From Candidatus Melainabacteria bacterium (GTDB lineage Bacteria > Cyanobacteriota > Vampirovibrionia > Obscuribacterales > Obscuribacteraceae), in the NCBI GenBank assembly GCA_016699165.1, contig CP064963.1:2232001-2296000 (forward strand): 64,000 bases of DNA, in the 5' to 3' direction. Position 1 is the first letter of the stretch. Each line of letters opens with the position of its first letter. Made by a program: the position numbers and the translations under genes. Below the pieces are notes generated by a model. That model did not search any database and was not told where the DNA came from. It was given only the letters and a program-made list of their open reading frames with translations. This document shows positions 52,605 to 60,294 of the stretch, in pieces.

Positions 52605-53936
52605 TTATCGCTTGAATCTTATTACGTTATTGGTGCTATCTATTGTATAGCGCCAATCGCCAAATAGTGTTTGTCCAACGAGGCCTCGCTTCATCGGCAG
52701 GTCTTCGACCACCCTAATATTGAAGTTGGTTTTCTCAATAGGTCCCAATTTTACTGAACGCACAGGAAATGTCCACGACTTAGAGTCGCCTGACGCCCCG
52801 CTATCGTAACCTTCATCGGCATCTTCTGGAACATTCACGCCTATAGATTTAGCCAGGTCTTTGCTCAAAGTGACACCAGCAGCACCAGTATCGAAATACA
52901 TGGGAACGCTACGTCCGTTTATAGTTGCGTTCACCAACATTTCTCTGCCTTCGCGAGAGAAGGGAACTTCTGCACCAGCTTCACGTTGTTTATAAATAGA
53001 CCCGCTTTGCTTTCCAGTATTTCTAGTGAAGTGAATTGCTCCAGTTTGCGGGTTCGAGTCAGCTTCTACAGTGTAGTGGAAGGCTTTGAAAAAGCTTTGC
53101 CCAAGCAATGGATCCAAACCCAAATTCTTTTGAACTGAAATAGGAAAATTCTTGCGTTCAATATTTCCGACGCGTAATGTAGTGTAAACAGTCCAGGTTG
53201 CCTGCGGTCCCGAAGATCCCAGTCCTAGACTCTGTCCTGTAGGTTTACCTGTGGGTATCGGAATGCCTAATTGTTGCAAATGGTTGAAACCAAATGAGCA
53301 CATTTCAGCACCAGTATCAAACATCACTGTAATAGGACGATTATTGACACTGGCTTCAACATAAAGGTGATCTCCACCGCTCTCCGGTCTGCGGTGAAAT
53401 CTCACTCTGGTATCCGTAGGCAATGTATGAATATCTTTTGCAAGGTCCTCCTCTTCGCGAGACACTCTTTTCGAAATACCAATTCCTGCAGTGCTATTAG
53501 CGGCGGTATTATTAGTGGTGCTCGTAGAACCAGACCGCGATTGTGTTGAAGAGGTGTTAGAAATAGTTCTGACCGGAGTAGCTCCCGACTTTTGTGCTTG
53601 CTGTTCCAAACTTTTGAGGGCTTGCTTAGCTGCAATTCCTGTGCGCGATGAAGCTGAAATTTGTATCGCACTCATATAGTAAGATTTAGCGTTGTTGAGA
53701 TCTTTCATATTGTAGTAGCAAGTGCCAAGGCAATAATATGAATTTTGATCACGTGGATTCTCGCGCAGGGCTTGTTCGAAAGACGCGACAGCACGAGCAT
53801 ATTGCTTTGCCTGCATCATTTGCATTCCGTCCTGGTAATTAGAGCTTGCAAGTACCGGTGGCACCACGGGCGCTACCAATCCAAAACCGAAACTGCAACT
53901 GAGCAATACGACGCTCAAAATTTTTCTTGCTTTCAT
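52605..53936 (-). CDS. exported TPR protein with two retropepsin-like protease domains
   Basis: A 443-aa exported protein. A signal peptide (LSVVLLSCSFGFGLVAPVVPPVLA, read as two parts in aa 7-30) is followed by TPR units (about aa 33-110), a serine/threonine-rich linker and two retropepsin-like aspartyl protease domains with DTGA at 207-210 (VMFDTGAEMCSFG) and 349-352 (MYFDTGAAGVTLS). Each half has the later I-G---L-strand of the retropepsin fold. Two active-site half-domains in one chain could form an intramolecular dimer, as in pepsin. It overlaps nothing and lies nine bases from the GT2 gene. Confidence 0.85.
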   Translation of the reverse strand: MKARKILSVVLLSCSFGFGLVAPVVPPVLASSNYQDGMQMMQAKQYARAVASFEQALRENPRDQNSYYCLGTCYYNMKDLNNAKSYYMSAIQISASSRTGIAAKQALKSLEQQAQKSGATPVRTISNTSSTQSRSGSTSTTNNTAANSTAGIGISKRVSREEEDLAKDIHTLPTDTRVRFHRRPESGGDHLYVEASVNNRPITVMFDTGAEMCSFGFNHLQQLGIPIPTGKPTGQSLGLGSSGPQATWTVYTTLRVGNIERKNFPISVQKNLGLDPLLGQSFFKAFHYTVEADSNPQTGAIHFTRNTGKQSGSIYKQREAGAEVPFSREGREMLVNATINGRSVPMYFDTGAAGVTLSKDLAKSIGVNVPEDADEGYDSGASGDSKSWTFPVRSVKLGPIEKTNFNIRVVEDLPMKRGLVGQTLFGDWRYTIDSTNNVIRFKR

Positions 53937-53942
53937 TCTAAT

Positions 53943-55070
53943 TTAAGCTCCTACTTGCGAAGCGACTATGTTTTTTTGAATTTCTTGAGTTCCTTCCAGG
54001 ACCTCAATTACTTTAGCGTCACGATAAAGCTTTTCCATCGGCTCTTCTTCGCTTATACCAAGTGTGCCATAGATTTGTGCGGCTTCGCCAGAATAAAGTC
54101 TTGCAACGCGAGCTGCAAACAGTTTGCACATGGCCGCGAATTTGAAAAACTCGTCTTTTGCATCGTCTTTGCTCCAGGCGGCTCGATAGGTCAATAGTCT
54201 TGCAGCACTGGTCTCAGTAGACATGTCTGCTAGCTTCCATTGAATGGCTTGAAACTTGCCGATAGTTTGTCCAAATTGCTCTCTTTGATTGGCTCTTTGA
54301 ACTGAATATTTTATTGCTTGTTCGCATATTCCAAGCGCACCAGCCGCTAATAGAACTTTGCTTAGTGACAAGGCATACTCGATTGCTTCTTCCACTTTTT
54401 CTGGAGCCTGGCAAAGGGCAGATTTTTCGTCTAATGCATAAGATGAAAATTCGATATCTGTGGTGCTGGCTGATTTGAGACCCAATTTTTGTCTATCTTT
54501 GACTACACTCACTCCACTTTTGCTTGTGAGGTCGACGATCCAAATTTGATTCTGCTCACTGGATCTGGCCAAAACCAGTGCCACGTGCGCCGTGTCTCCA
54601 TTTACAACCCAAGCTTTTTTTCCATTTAACTTATTGGATTCAGCACTTGTTTGAACCAGTGAAAAATCGCTGCCAGCTTGCTCTTCGCCAAAAGCCAGAG
54701 TTGCAAATGACTCACCGCGACTCAAAAGCGGCAAGTAGCGCGACTTTTGCTCGTCGGTGCCATAACGCCATATCAGATGGCAAGCGCTCAAGTGATTGGC
54801 TAGAACTAGCGAAAGCCCGGCATCTTTCATACCTAGCTGTTCTGCCAGGATAGCTGCATAAACAAAAGTTTTTCCGCCGCCTCCGTATTCGTGGGGCAAA
54901 CTTGTGCCAATCAGTCCCGACTGCGAAATCAGAGACAGCGCCTCTTTCTGCTTCTCTTTGCTTGTTTCCAAGTCTTTGATTATTCCTTGAGAGCAAAGTT
55001 TCTCATCGACAAAAGCCTGACAGGTCGACTGATACTGGACTTGCTCCGAACTTAAAAAGGTGTTCACCAT
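53943..55070 (-). CDS. acyl-CoA dehydrogenase
   Basis: A 375-aa FAD enzyme that oxidises the alpha-beta bond of an acyl-CoA. The substrate loop is LAFGEEQAGSDFSLVQT (about aa 125-141), the C-terminal part carries KLYRDAKVIEVLEGTQEIQ, in which the Glu in LEGT is the catalytic base as in short-chain dehydrogenases, and the ANQREQFGQTIGKFQAIQWKLAD segment is typical. No electron-transfer flavoprotein gene is in the window, so the chain length and acceptor cannot be told. Confidence 0.93.
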   Translation of the reverse strand: MVNTFLSSEQVQYQSTCQAFVDEKLCSQGIIKDLETSKEKQKEALSLISQSGLIGTSLPHEYGGGGKTFVYAAILAEQLGMKDAGLSLVLANHLSACHLIWRYGTDEQKSRYLPLLSRGESFATLAFGEEQAGSDFSLVQTSAESNKLNGKKAWVVNGDTAHVALVLARSSEQNQIWIVDLTSKSGVSVVKDRQKLGLKSASTTDIEFSSYALDEKSALCQAPEKVEEAIEYALSLSKVLLAAGALGICEQAIKYSVQRANQREQFGQTIGKFQAIQWKLADMSTETSAARLLTYRAAWSKDDAKDEFFKFAAMCKLFAARVARLYSGEAAQIYGTLGISEEEPMEKLYRDAKVIEVLEGTQEIQKNIVASQVGA

Positions 55071-55150
55071 TTAACTCCAAATAACTAAGCTTTTGATACT
55101 TAAGCCATTCATTCTATCAATAAGGAAGCCGTGTTTGCTAACCTATTGTT

Positions 55151-56878
55151 ATGGCAATCAAATTTCTGCAAAAGTTCATAAAGGGCATGTATAAGGCTTT
55201 CGAAGAGAAGCCTCAAATTGAGCCTGACGATTTTGAACTGGAACATTTTCTTTTCTATCACGGTCTTGCCGGCACTACTCCTTTGAATCAACGCAAATTC
55301 AAAGATGTCAAAGCCGACATCAATTTGGCTTTTAACAATCAAAGCAGTGCTCAACTGGCTGCCGCTCTCAAAATCCCGCCTCTATGGTGGGAAGAAAAGC
55401 TAAGAGTTATTTTTCAAGAACATTCGCCTGAAGCTACAGTAGCATTAATTTGTCCCGATCTTTTGATGCACGAAGACTGGCATGTACGCGCAAATAGTTC
55501 GAACATGCTTGCTTTCATTAAAGCCACACAACAAATAGACGCTCTAATAGAATCTATTAATGATACCGCCATTAATACCAAAACAGCATTCTGCCATCAG
55601 ATTGTAGCACTAGCAAAACTGGCTCAGGGTCTAAGTAAAGACGATACGGCAAAAGCAGAAGCGACTTTGTTTAAGTATTTGAAAAGTTCCGATTCCTGGA
55701 TGCGCGTCGATTCAACATCTGCTGCTTGTCAGTACGGACGAGAAAAATCTGCCACTCTTAAGCCGCTTCTAGAGTCACTTTGTGAGCCTCACTTATTGAG
55801 CGACTATTGCGCAGTGGTAGCCTCGCGCACAATTAAACCACTTAGTTTGCTTGAAAATAATTCAGACGAAATCTCTGTTGCAGCAGGCGCCTCAATGGTT
55901 TCAGGTTTACTACAAGCAGCTAAAGGCACTTTTGGTAATGACTGTATCAAAGAAGTCGAACTAAATAGATGTCTCGATTCAATGATAAATATCGCGTCGG
56001 CACAGGACTTTGAAAACAAGTCGTACTGGGCGACTTTGTTAGTTTCGTTGTGCGATTTGAGTCATTATTTAAATCTGGATAGTAACATAAATTTTGCAGA
56101 CAAGAAAATAGTATCTAAAATTCAGAAAAAAATATCCGATAGCACAAAGCCGCATGAACAGCGCAATTCGATCATTCTGGCTGGAGACATAAAACAAAGC
56201 GAATCGGTCGATCAACTAGTCAAATACTTGCAAAAAGATTTTGTTTTCTTAAACGAAACAATCGAAGCCCTCGGAAAAATTGGCGACAATCGAGCCTCTG
56301 AGCCACTTTTAAAACTAGCATCAAAATTGGTTGATTTAGAAGAACGCACAAGCAAAGGCATATCGACACAACCACTTTTGCAAGACCACCAACCCGAAAT
56401 AAAAACCTACTGGCGTATTTTGCAAAATCTGGAAAATCTGTCAAATCAAAAAGTGCTGGATTTTCTTGTAAAGCAAAGCGCCGATGTCGCTCCAGATAAA
56501 CGATTAGCTGCTCTAAATTCTATGGTGACAGTGAAATATGCCTTGCCCAATGCCGCCATGGCACCAGTGGCTGAGCGATTAGGCATGCTTTTAACTGACC
56601 CCTCTCTTGAAGTTCGCACCCAAGCAGTCGCCGGCATAGGCACACTTTGTATCAAAGGCGAAATCCCGCGCCTGGCCCAACTTACCAGCGCCAAAGAAGT
56701 CTCATTTGCCCGCCAAGTTTTTCAAACATTATCAGAACTTGCCCAGGCTGGGCACAAAGTTGAAGTAGAAACAGCTCTGCGTCAAAAGCTTAAGTCGGTC
56801 ATGGACCCACATTTAAGCCGCAAACTGAATACGCTCATAGATAGTTTAGGCAAAAAAGCGGAATCTAATCGAAAGTAG
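55151..56878 (+). CDS. HEAT-repeat protein, 575 aa
   Basis: A 575-aa cytoplasmic protein with no signal peptide, built from helical repeats that resemble HEAT units, for example EALGKIGDNRASEPLLKLAS and GIGTLCIKGEIPRLAQLTS. The first 90 residues look different, with a possible recruitment domain. It has no catalytic motif. HEAT proteins serve as scaffolds. The following small membrane protein gene starts ten bases after its stop, so they may form a two-gene unit. Confidence 0.75.
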   Translation: MAIKFLQKFIKGMYKAFEEKPQIEPDDFELEHFLFYHGLAGTTPLNQRKFKDVKADINLAFNNQSSAQLAAALKIPPLWWEEKLRVIFQEHSPEATVALICPDLLMHEDWHVRANSSNMLAFIKATQQIDALIESINDTAINTKTAFCHQIVALAKLAQGLSKDDTAKAEATLFKYLKSSDSWMRVDSTSAACQYGREKSATLKPLLESLCEPHLLSDYCAVVASRTIKPLSLLENNSDEISVAAGASMVSGLLQAAKGTFGNDCIKEVELNRCLDSMINIASAQDFENKSYWATLLVSLCDLSHYLNLDSNINFADKKIVSKIQKKISDSTKPHEQRNSIILAGDIKQSESVDQLVKYLQKDFVFLNETIEALGKIGDNRASEPLLKLASKLVDLEERTSKGISTQPLLQDHQPEIKTYWRILQNLENLSNQKVLDFLVKQSADVAPDKRLAALNSMVTVKYALPNAAMAPVAERLGMLLTDPSLEVRTQAVAGIGTLCIKGEIPRLAQLTSAKEVSFARQVFQTLSELAQAGHKVEVETALRQKLKSVMDPHLSRKLNTLIDSLGKKAESNRK

Positions 56879-56888
56879 GGAGATATCC

Positions 56889-57452
56889 GTGGACAAAGAC
56901 CCCAACGACGCCGAATCCAGATCTCATTCGCAGCATCACAGCTATCGAATTCTTCAAGACGCAATAGGCGACAATATTCCGTCGTCTCCTAAATTCAAAC
57001 AGCCAATGGTGTTCGACATATTACTTGCCGTAGGGCTACTCGTGGCGGTAGGAGGTTTCACCAGTGGCTTGATTCGCATTTACGTGACACATGTCGCCAA
57101 AGACAACATCAATCAGCACAACTACAAAGCTGCAATCAATATTTTAAAGCGCAATCCCGTGCCCGATTTCTTCTCAGGCTTTGGGTCTGACCCCAATGAG
57201 CTTCTCAACCAGGCACTCTATTTAGACGCCATCGAAAAGCTCGAAGAAGACCCAAATAATCAGACCGCCATTAATCAGCTGAACAAAATCAATGCTGGCT
57301 CGCGCTTTTTCAGTCACGCTCAACAACTTATTAATGAAAAAACGGTGCCTTCGGACATCAAACTCGAACAATCGATAATTAAAGAAGGCAAAGCCGAAGA
57401 TCCGCCTGATGGCGAAAAGCTCAAAGAAATGCTGGACGAGCCCGAAGACTAA
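56889..57452 (+). CDS. small single-pass membrane protein
   Basis: A 187-aa protein starting at a GTG, with AGGGAG just upstream. It has one transmembrane segment at about aa 42-62 (FDILLAVGLLVAVGGFTSG). The rest is acidic and helical, with a possible TPR-like segment (INILKRNPVPDF to LEEDPNNQTAINQLNK). No family recognised. It is ten bases after the HEAT-repeat gene; the two may act together. Confidence 0.65.
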   Translation: MDKDPNDAESRSHSQHHSYRILQDAIGDNIPSSPKFKQPMVFDILLAVGLLVAVGGFTSGLIRIYVTHVAKDNINQHNYKAAINILKRNPVPDFFSGFGSDPNELLNQALYLDAIEKLEEDPNNQTAINQLNKINAGSRFFSHAQQLINEKTVPSDIKLEQSIIKEGKAEDPPDGEKLKEMLDEPED

Positions 57453-57468
57453 TCAGACAACTCTATTT

Positions 57469-57861
57469 CTAACCGATGATGCCTTTGTAATCTTCACTAG
57501 ACATGGTCTGATCCAATTCTTTGGTGTCAGCCATTTTCACTTTAATCATCCAACCCTTGCCGTAACAGTCGAGGTTAACGAGTTCGGGTTGTGAAGTTAA
57601 TTCGTCATTGATAGCAACCACTTCGCCCGATACTGGCGAAAAGAGGTCAGATACAGATTTTACAGATTCGATAACGCCGAATTTGTCATGCAAGCCTAAT
57701 TTGGTGCCGACACTGGGAAGCTCTACAAATGTGACATCGCCTAACTGATCCGCAGCAAAAGCAGTGATGCCCACAACGGCAGTGTCACCTTCGACTTTCA
57801 CATATTCGTGACTTTTAACGTATTTAAGTTCTTTTGGATAAGCCAGCACTGAGTCGCCCAT
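57469..57861 (-). CDS. gcvH: glycine cleavage system H protein
   Basis: Carrier protein of the glycine cleavage system; it shuttles the aminomethyl group between P, T and L proteins on its lipoyl arm. The 130-aa protein has the lipoylation site VIESVKSVSDLFSP with K68. DPELV-type features (ELNVDCYGKGW as LDCYGKGWMIKV) are normal. gcvT lies about 4 kb away with other genes in between; gcvP is not in the window. No upstream riboswitch was recognised. Confidence 0.95.
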   Translation of the reverse strand: MGDSVLAYPKELKYVKSHEYVKVEGDTAVVGITAFAADQLGDVTFVELPSVGTKLGLHDKFGVIESVKSVSDLFSPVSGEVVAINDELTSQPELVNLDCYGKGWMIKVKMADTKELDQTMSSEDYKGIIG

Positions 57862-58018
57862 GAATTGAAAACCTCCAGCCTTATGGCGGGTTGAGGAACC
57901 GATATCTAGATTTTAACTAAAATATCCAGCTTTACGCGCTTGACATCCAGCTATTTATTCTCGGGCACATGTTCAAGGTTTACACGTCTATATATCAACT
58001 GTCTAGAAAGGACATATC

Positions 58019-58117
58019 ATGAGTAAGAACAATCGAAAACTGAACCGCCTAATGGACCTCTTGGCCCTTACCAGTGTTCTAGTGTCCACCGTCTGGTTAA
58101 TTGAAGTGTGCTTATAA
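58019..58117 (+). CDS. small single-helix membrane peptide
   Basis: A 32-aa frame with a basic start (MSKNNRKLNRLMD) and one hydrophobic helix (LLALTSVLVSTVWLIEVCL). AGGA lies seven bases upstream at the right distance. It is separated from gcvH (opposite strand) and the SRPBCC gene. Codon use cannot decide at this length, so the call rests on the ribosome binding site and the membrane helix. Confidence 0.45.
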   Translation: MSKNNRKLNRLMDLLALTSVLVSTVWLIEVCL

Positions 58118-58166
58118 TAGTAGGACGAAAACCGACTGCCACTTAATGGCAAAGGTGCCTGCTTAA

Positions 58167-59288
58167 ATGGACTTCGACCTGACAGGAATACTAGCTGTAG
58201 GGGGCTTCTGGCTCGTCGTACTGGTTGCTATCCTGAAAGGTCCCATTACTAAATATCTAGAAACTAAGACGCCCACAGACAGCGCCGAAGTAAAGGCACT
58301 CAATGAGCGTATTAGCCATCTTGAAGCGATGATTGCATCGATGAGCAAAGAGATGCTCGAACTCAAAGATACGACCGAATTTGCTCACAAATTATTGACC
58401 GATTCCTCACGAGAAGTCTCCAACTTAAATAAAAGCCTGGCGGAGGGCGGGCTTCTCGAGGGAAAGTCACAAGAAACAAAGACTCCTGAGTCAAGTAGTC
58501 CTGGCAAAATAAAACTTGTCACCACCGACGGTGTCAAAGTAGAAGCACCCGAAAACGCCGGTGAAATTTTAAGCGAACACACAATTCGCTTTGAGCGCAT
58601 AATTGATGCCAAACCCGACAAGGTCTGGCAATATCTAACTCAGTCGAAATTTATTGGCGAATGGCTCGACAAAGGATCGCTTGAGCCAAAAATCGGCGGC
58701 AAAGTTGACCTTACTTTCAATCAAAATGAAGTCGAAGGTCTGGTCGGTTGGTACGAAGATGAGCGCGGGCTGTCATATTCTTTTGTAGATAAGAAAAATG
58801 GCGTCGAATCAATTGTAGCCATAGAACTAACTCCAGTCGGCGATAAGACTAAGCTGGTTTTAAAACATAGTCGCCTGCCACGCAAGTTAATGGCCGACTT
58901 CATGGCCTCGTGGCATGCGCACTTAGATATTTTAGTCGCCAAAATTTCACGCATCGCACCACCAGATTTTCGCAAAAGATTCATGCAGCTTTTGCCTTTC
59001 TATACCGCATTGGTGCTGGCTTTTGTAGCGCCTCTGGCTGCCCAGGCGTCCGGTGATAACGGAACGTATCAAGCCTTGAGTGCGGAGAGAAATAGGCTCT
59101 TACAAAAGTACGACGACTTGCGGCGAGACACAGAAAACATTCAAAAGAAAATGGACACGCTCAAACGAGATGACTCTAAAGAAGCCGAGCGTGCCTGCGA
59201 TCAGCTAGACGATGCCTTGAAGCAAGACTATCGACAGATGAAAGAATTAGAAGGTCAGATTCGCGATTTCGATAACGCTTTAAGGTAA
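58167..59288 (+). CDS. membrane protein with SRPBCC (AHSA1-like) domain and coiled coil
   Basis: A 373-aa protein. It has an N-terminal membrane segment (ILAVGGFWLVVLVAILKG, about aa 8-25), a coiled coil (aa 42-90), an SRPBCC domain at about aa 135-270 with the AHSA1-type pattern FERIIDAKPDKVWQYLTQ, W-D-G---P-IGGKV and LKHSRLP, then a hydrophobic segment that reads like a signal peptide (QLLPFYTALVLAFVAPLAAQ, aa 274-293, after an internal methionine at 273), and an acidic, helical C terminus. The second segment could be a true second membrane helix, or the mark of a gene fusion of an SRPBCC protein with a short exported coiled-coil protein. Function unknown. Confidence 0.7.
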   Translation: MDFDLTGILAVGGFWLVVLVAILKGPITKYLETKTPTDSAEVKALNERISHLEAMIASMSKEMLELKDTTEFAHKLLTDSSREVSNLNKSLAEGGLLEGKSQETKTPESSSPGKIKLVTTDGVKVEAPENAGEILSEHTIRFERIIDAKPDKVWQYLTQSKFIGEWLDKGSLEPKIGGKVDLTFNQNEVEGLVGWYEDERGLSYSFVDKKNGVESIVAIELTPVGDKTKLVLKHSRLPRKLMADFMASWHAHLDILVAKISRIAPPDFRKRFMQLLPFYTALVLAFVAPLAAQASGDNGTYQALSAERNRLLQKYDDLRRDTENIQKKMDTLKRDDSKEAERACDQLDDALKQDYRQMKELEGQIRDFDNALR

Positions 59289-59297
59289 GGCTCAGAA

Positions 59298-59819
59298 ATG
59301 ACATCGAAAAAGATCATCATTCTAGCGGGTCCCAACGGCGCAGGGAAATCAACTTTCGCTCGAGAGTTTTTACCTAAAGATGCAGAATGTCCTATTTTTA
59401 TTAACGCCGATTTGATTGCTGCAGGACTATCCCCATTCCAGCCCGAGGTCGCTGCCCTCAAAGCAGGGAGACTCATGCTGCAAGAGATGGCTGATTATGC
59501 TTCCCGCGGACAAAGTTTTGCTTTTGAAACAACGCTTTCTGGACGAATTTATTTGCGAATGATTAGAGAGTGGCGCAATCAGGGCTATCAGGTCAAACTC
59601 TTCTTCCTATCTCTTACAAATCATGAACAAGCTATAAGGAGAATAGCGACACGAGTGGCTCAGGGCGGTCATTACGTACCAGACGATGTCGTCCGTCGCA
59701 GATTCGCTAATGGATTAAAGAACTTCCAAACAATTTATCGGTTGGAAGTAGACATCTGGCGATGGTACGATAACAGTGGAGTCTTGCCTGTTCTCATCGA
59801 AGAAGGAGAAAATTTTTGA
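59298..59819 (+). CDS. zeta-toxin-like kinase
   Basis: A 173-aa zeta-toxin family ATPase (COG4185-like). Walker A is GPNGAGKST (aa 11-19). The second conserved part, FINADLIAAG (aa 33-42), carries the catalytic aspartate used by zeta toxins, and FAFETTLSG (aa 74-82) and a RRRFANGLKNF arginine-rich segment follow. Zeta toxins phosphorylate UDP-N-acetylglucosamine or related nucleotide sugars. The stop overlaps the next gene's TTG by four bases, so the two are coupled. Confidence 0.85.
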   Translation: MTSKKIIILAGPNGAGKSTFAREFLPKDAECPIFINADLIAAGLSPFQPEVAALKAGRLMLQEMADYASRGQSFAFETTLSGRIYLRMIREWRNQGYQVKLFFLSLTNHEQAIRRIATRVAQGGHYVPDDVVRRRFANGLKNFQTIYRLEVDIWRWYDNSGVLPVLIEEGENF

Positions 59820-60004
59820 AAGAAGAACGACTTTTAGATTCAGACATGCAAAAAGCAACAGCGGCGCTCATCCGGGCAGGCAAACGCGCAAAAGAACTGG
59901 CACGTATGACAGGCACAGAGTATGTGGTAGTTCGGGATGGTCAGCTCATTCAAGAGGTGCCACCACCCTTGACTAAAAAAAGACCCAAGAAACCAACGGT
60001 TTAA
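59816..60004 (+). CDS. small antitoxin partner of the zeta-like toxin
   Basis: A 62-aa protein starting at a TTG that overlaps the zeta-toxin stop. It has an AALIRAGKRAKELARMTG helix, then TEYVVVRDGQLIQEVPP, which is the form often found downstream of zeta-type toxins (A--A--A---G---VV-RDG--). The basic, proline-rich end (LTKKRPKKPTV) is typical of small antitoxins. Epsilon is not related. The antitoxin role is inferred from the order and overlap. Confidence 0.65.
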   Translation: MKEERLLDSDMQKATAALIRAGKRAKELARMTGTEYVVVRDGQLIQEVPPPLTKKRPKKPTV

Positions 60005-60009
60005 GATAT

Positions 60010-60210
60010 TTATTTCAGCGCTTTGTACGGCTCGTCCCAGGGGCGCTTTCGCTCTCTGCCAGCCTGAACATCCACAGCGGCAACCATGCTTTGCAATTTA
60101 ATGAGCATTCGATACTTTTCTTCGACAGGAAGCTGAGCTATTTCTCGACGACGAGATAACTTATCCTGAAAGATCTGCTCAGTGGATTTAACTTTGTCAG
60201 AAGAGGTCAT
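60010..60210 (-). CDS. conserved small protein, 66 aa
   Basis: A 66-aa charged protein with LSRRREIAQLPVEEKYRML (about aa 18-36), then IKLQSMVAAVDVQAGRERK and RPWDEPY. The pattern R-----A-LP-EEK---L-KLQ-M is common among small genes that lie near toxin-antitoxin or nucleotidyltransferase modules. It may be an antitoxin or adaptor. It converges with the zeta-toxin module. No partner toxin is obvious on this strand. Confidence 0.55.
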   Translation of the reverse strand: MTSSDKVKSTEQIFQDKLSRRREIAQLPVEEKYRMLIKLQSMVAAVDVQAGRERKRPWDEPYKALK

Positions 60211-60294
60211 GATTTCATTCTATCCCATCGTCTGCTCAACAGCATTCATACTCAAAGTCAGGGCGAAGTCTTTTTTCCTCGATTTCTTCTTCTG

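Noticed and set aside
53041..53075. GGGTTCGAGTC, which resembles a tRNA T-loop
   Set aside because: It lies inside the retropepsin coding sequence and no acceptor or anticodon stem can be paired around it.
57930..57970. TTGACA at 57940-57945 as a promoter for the small membrane peptide
   Set aside because: No -10 box lies at 16-18 bases downstream.
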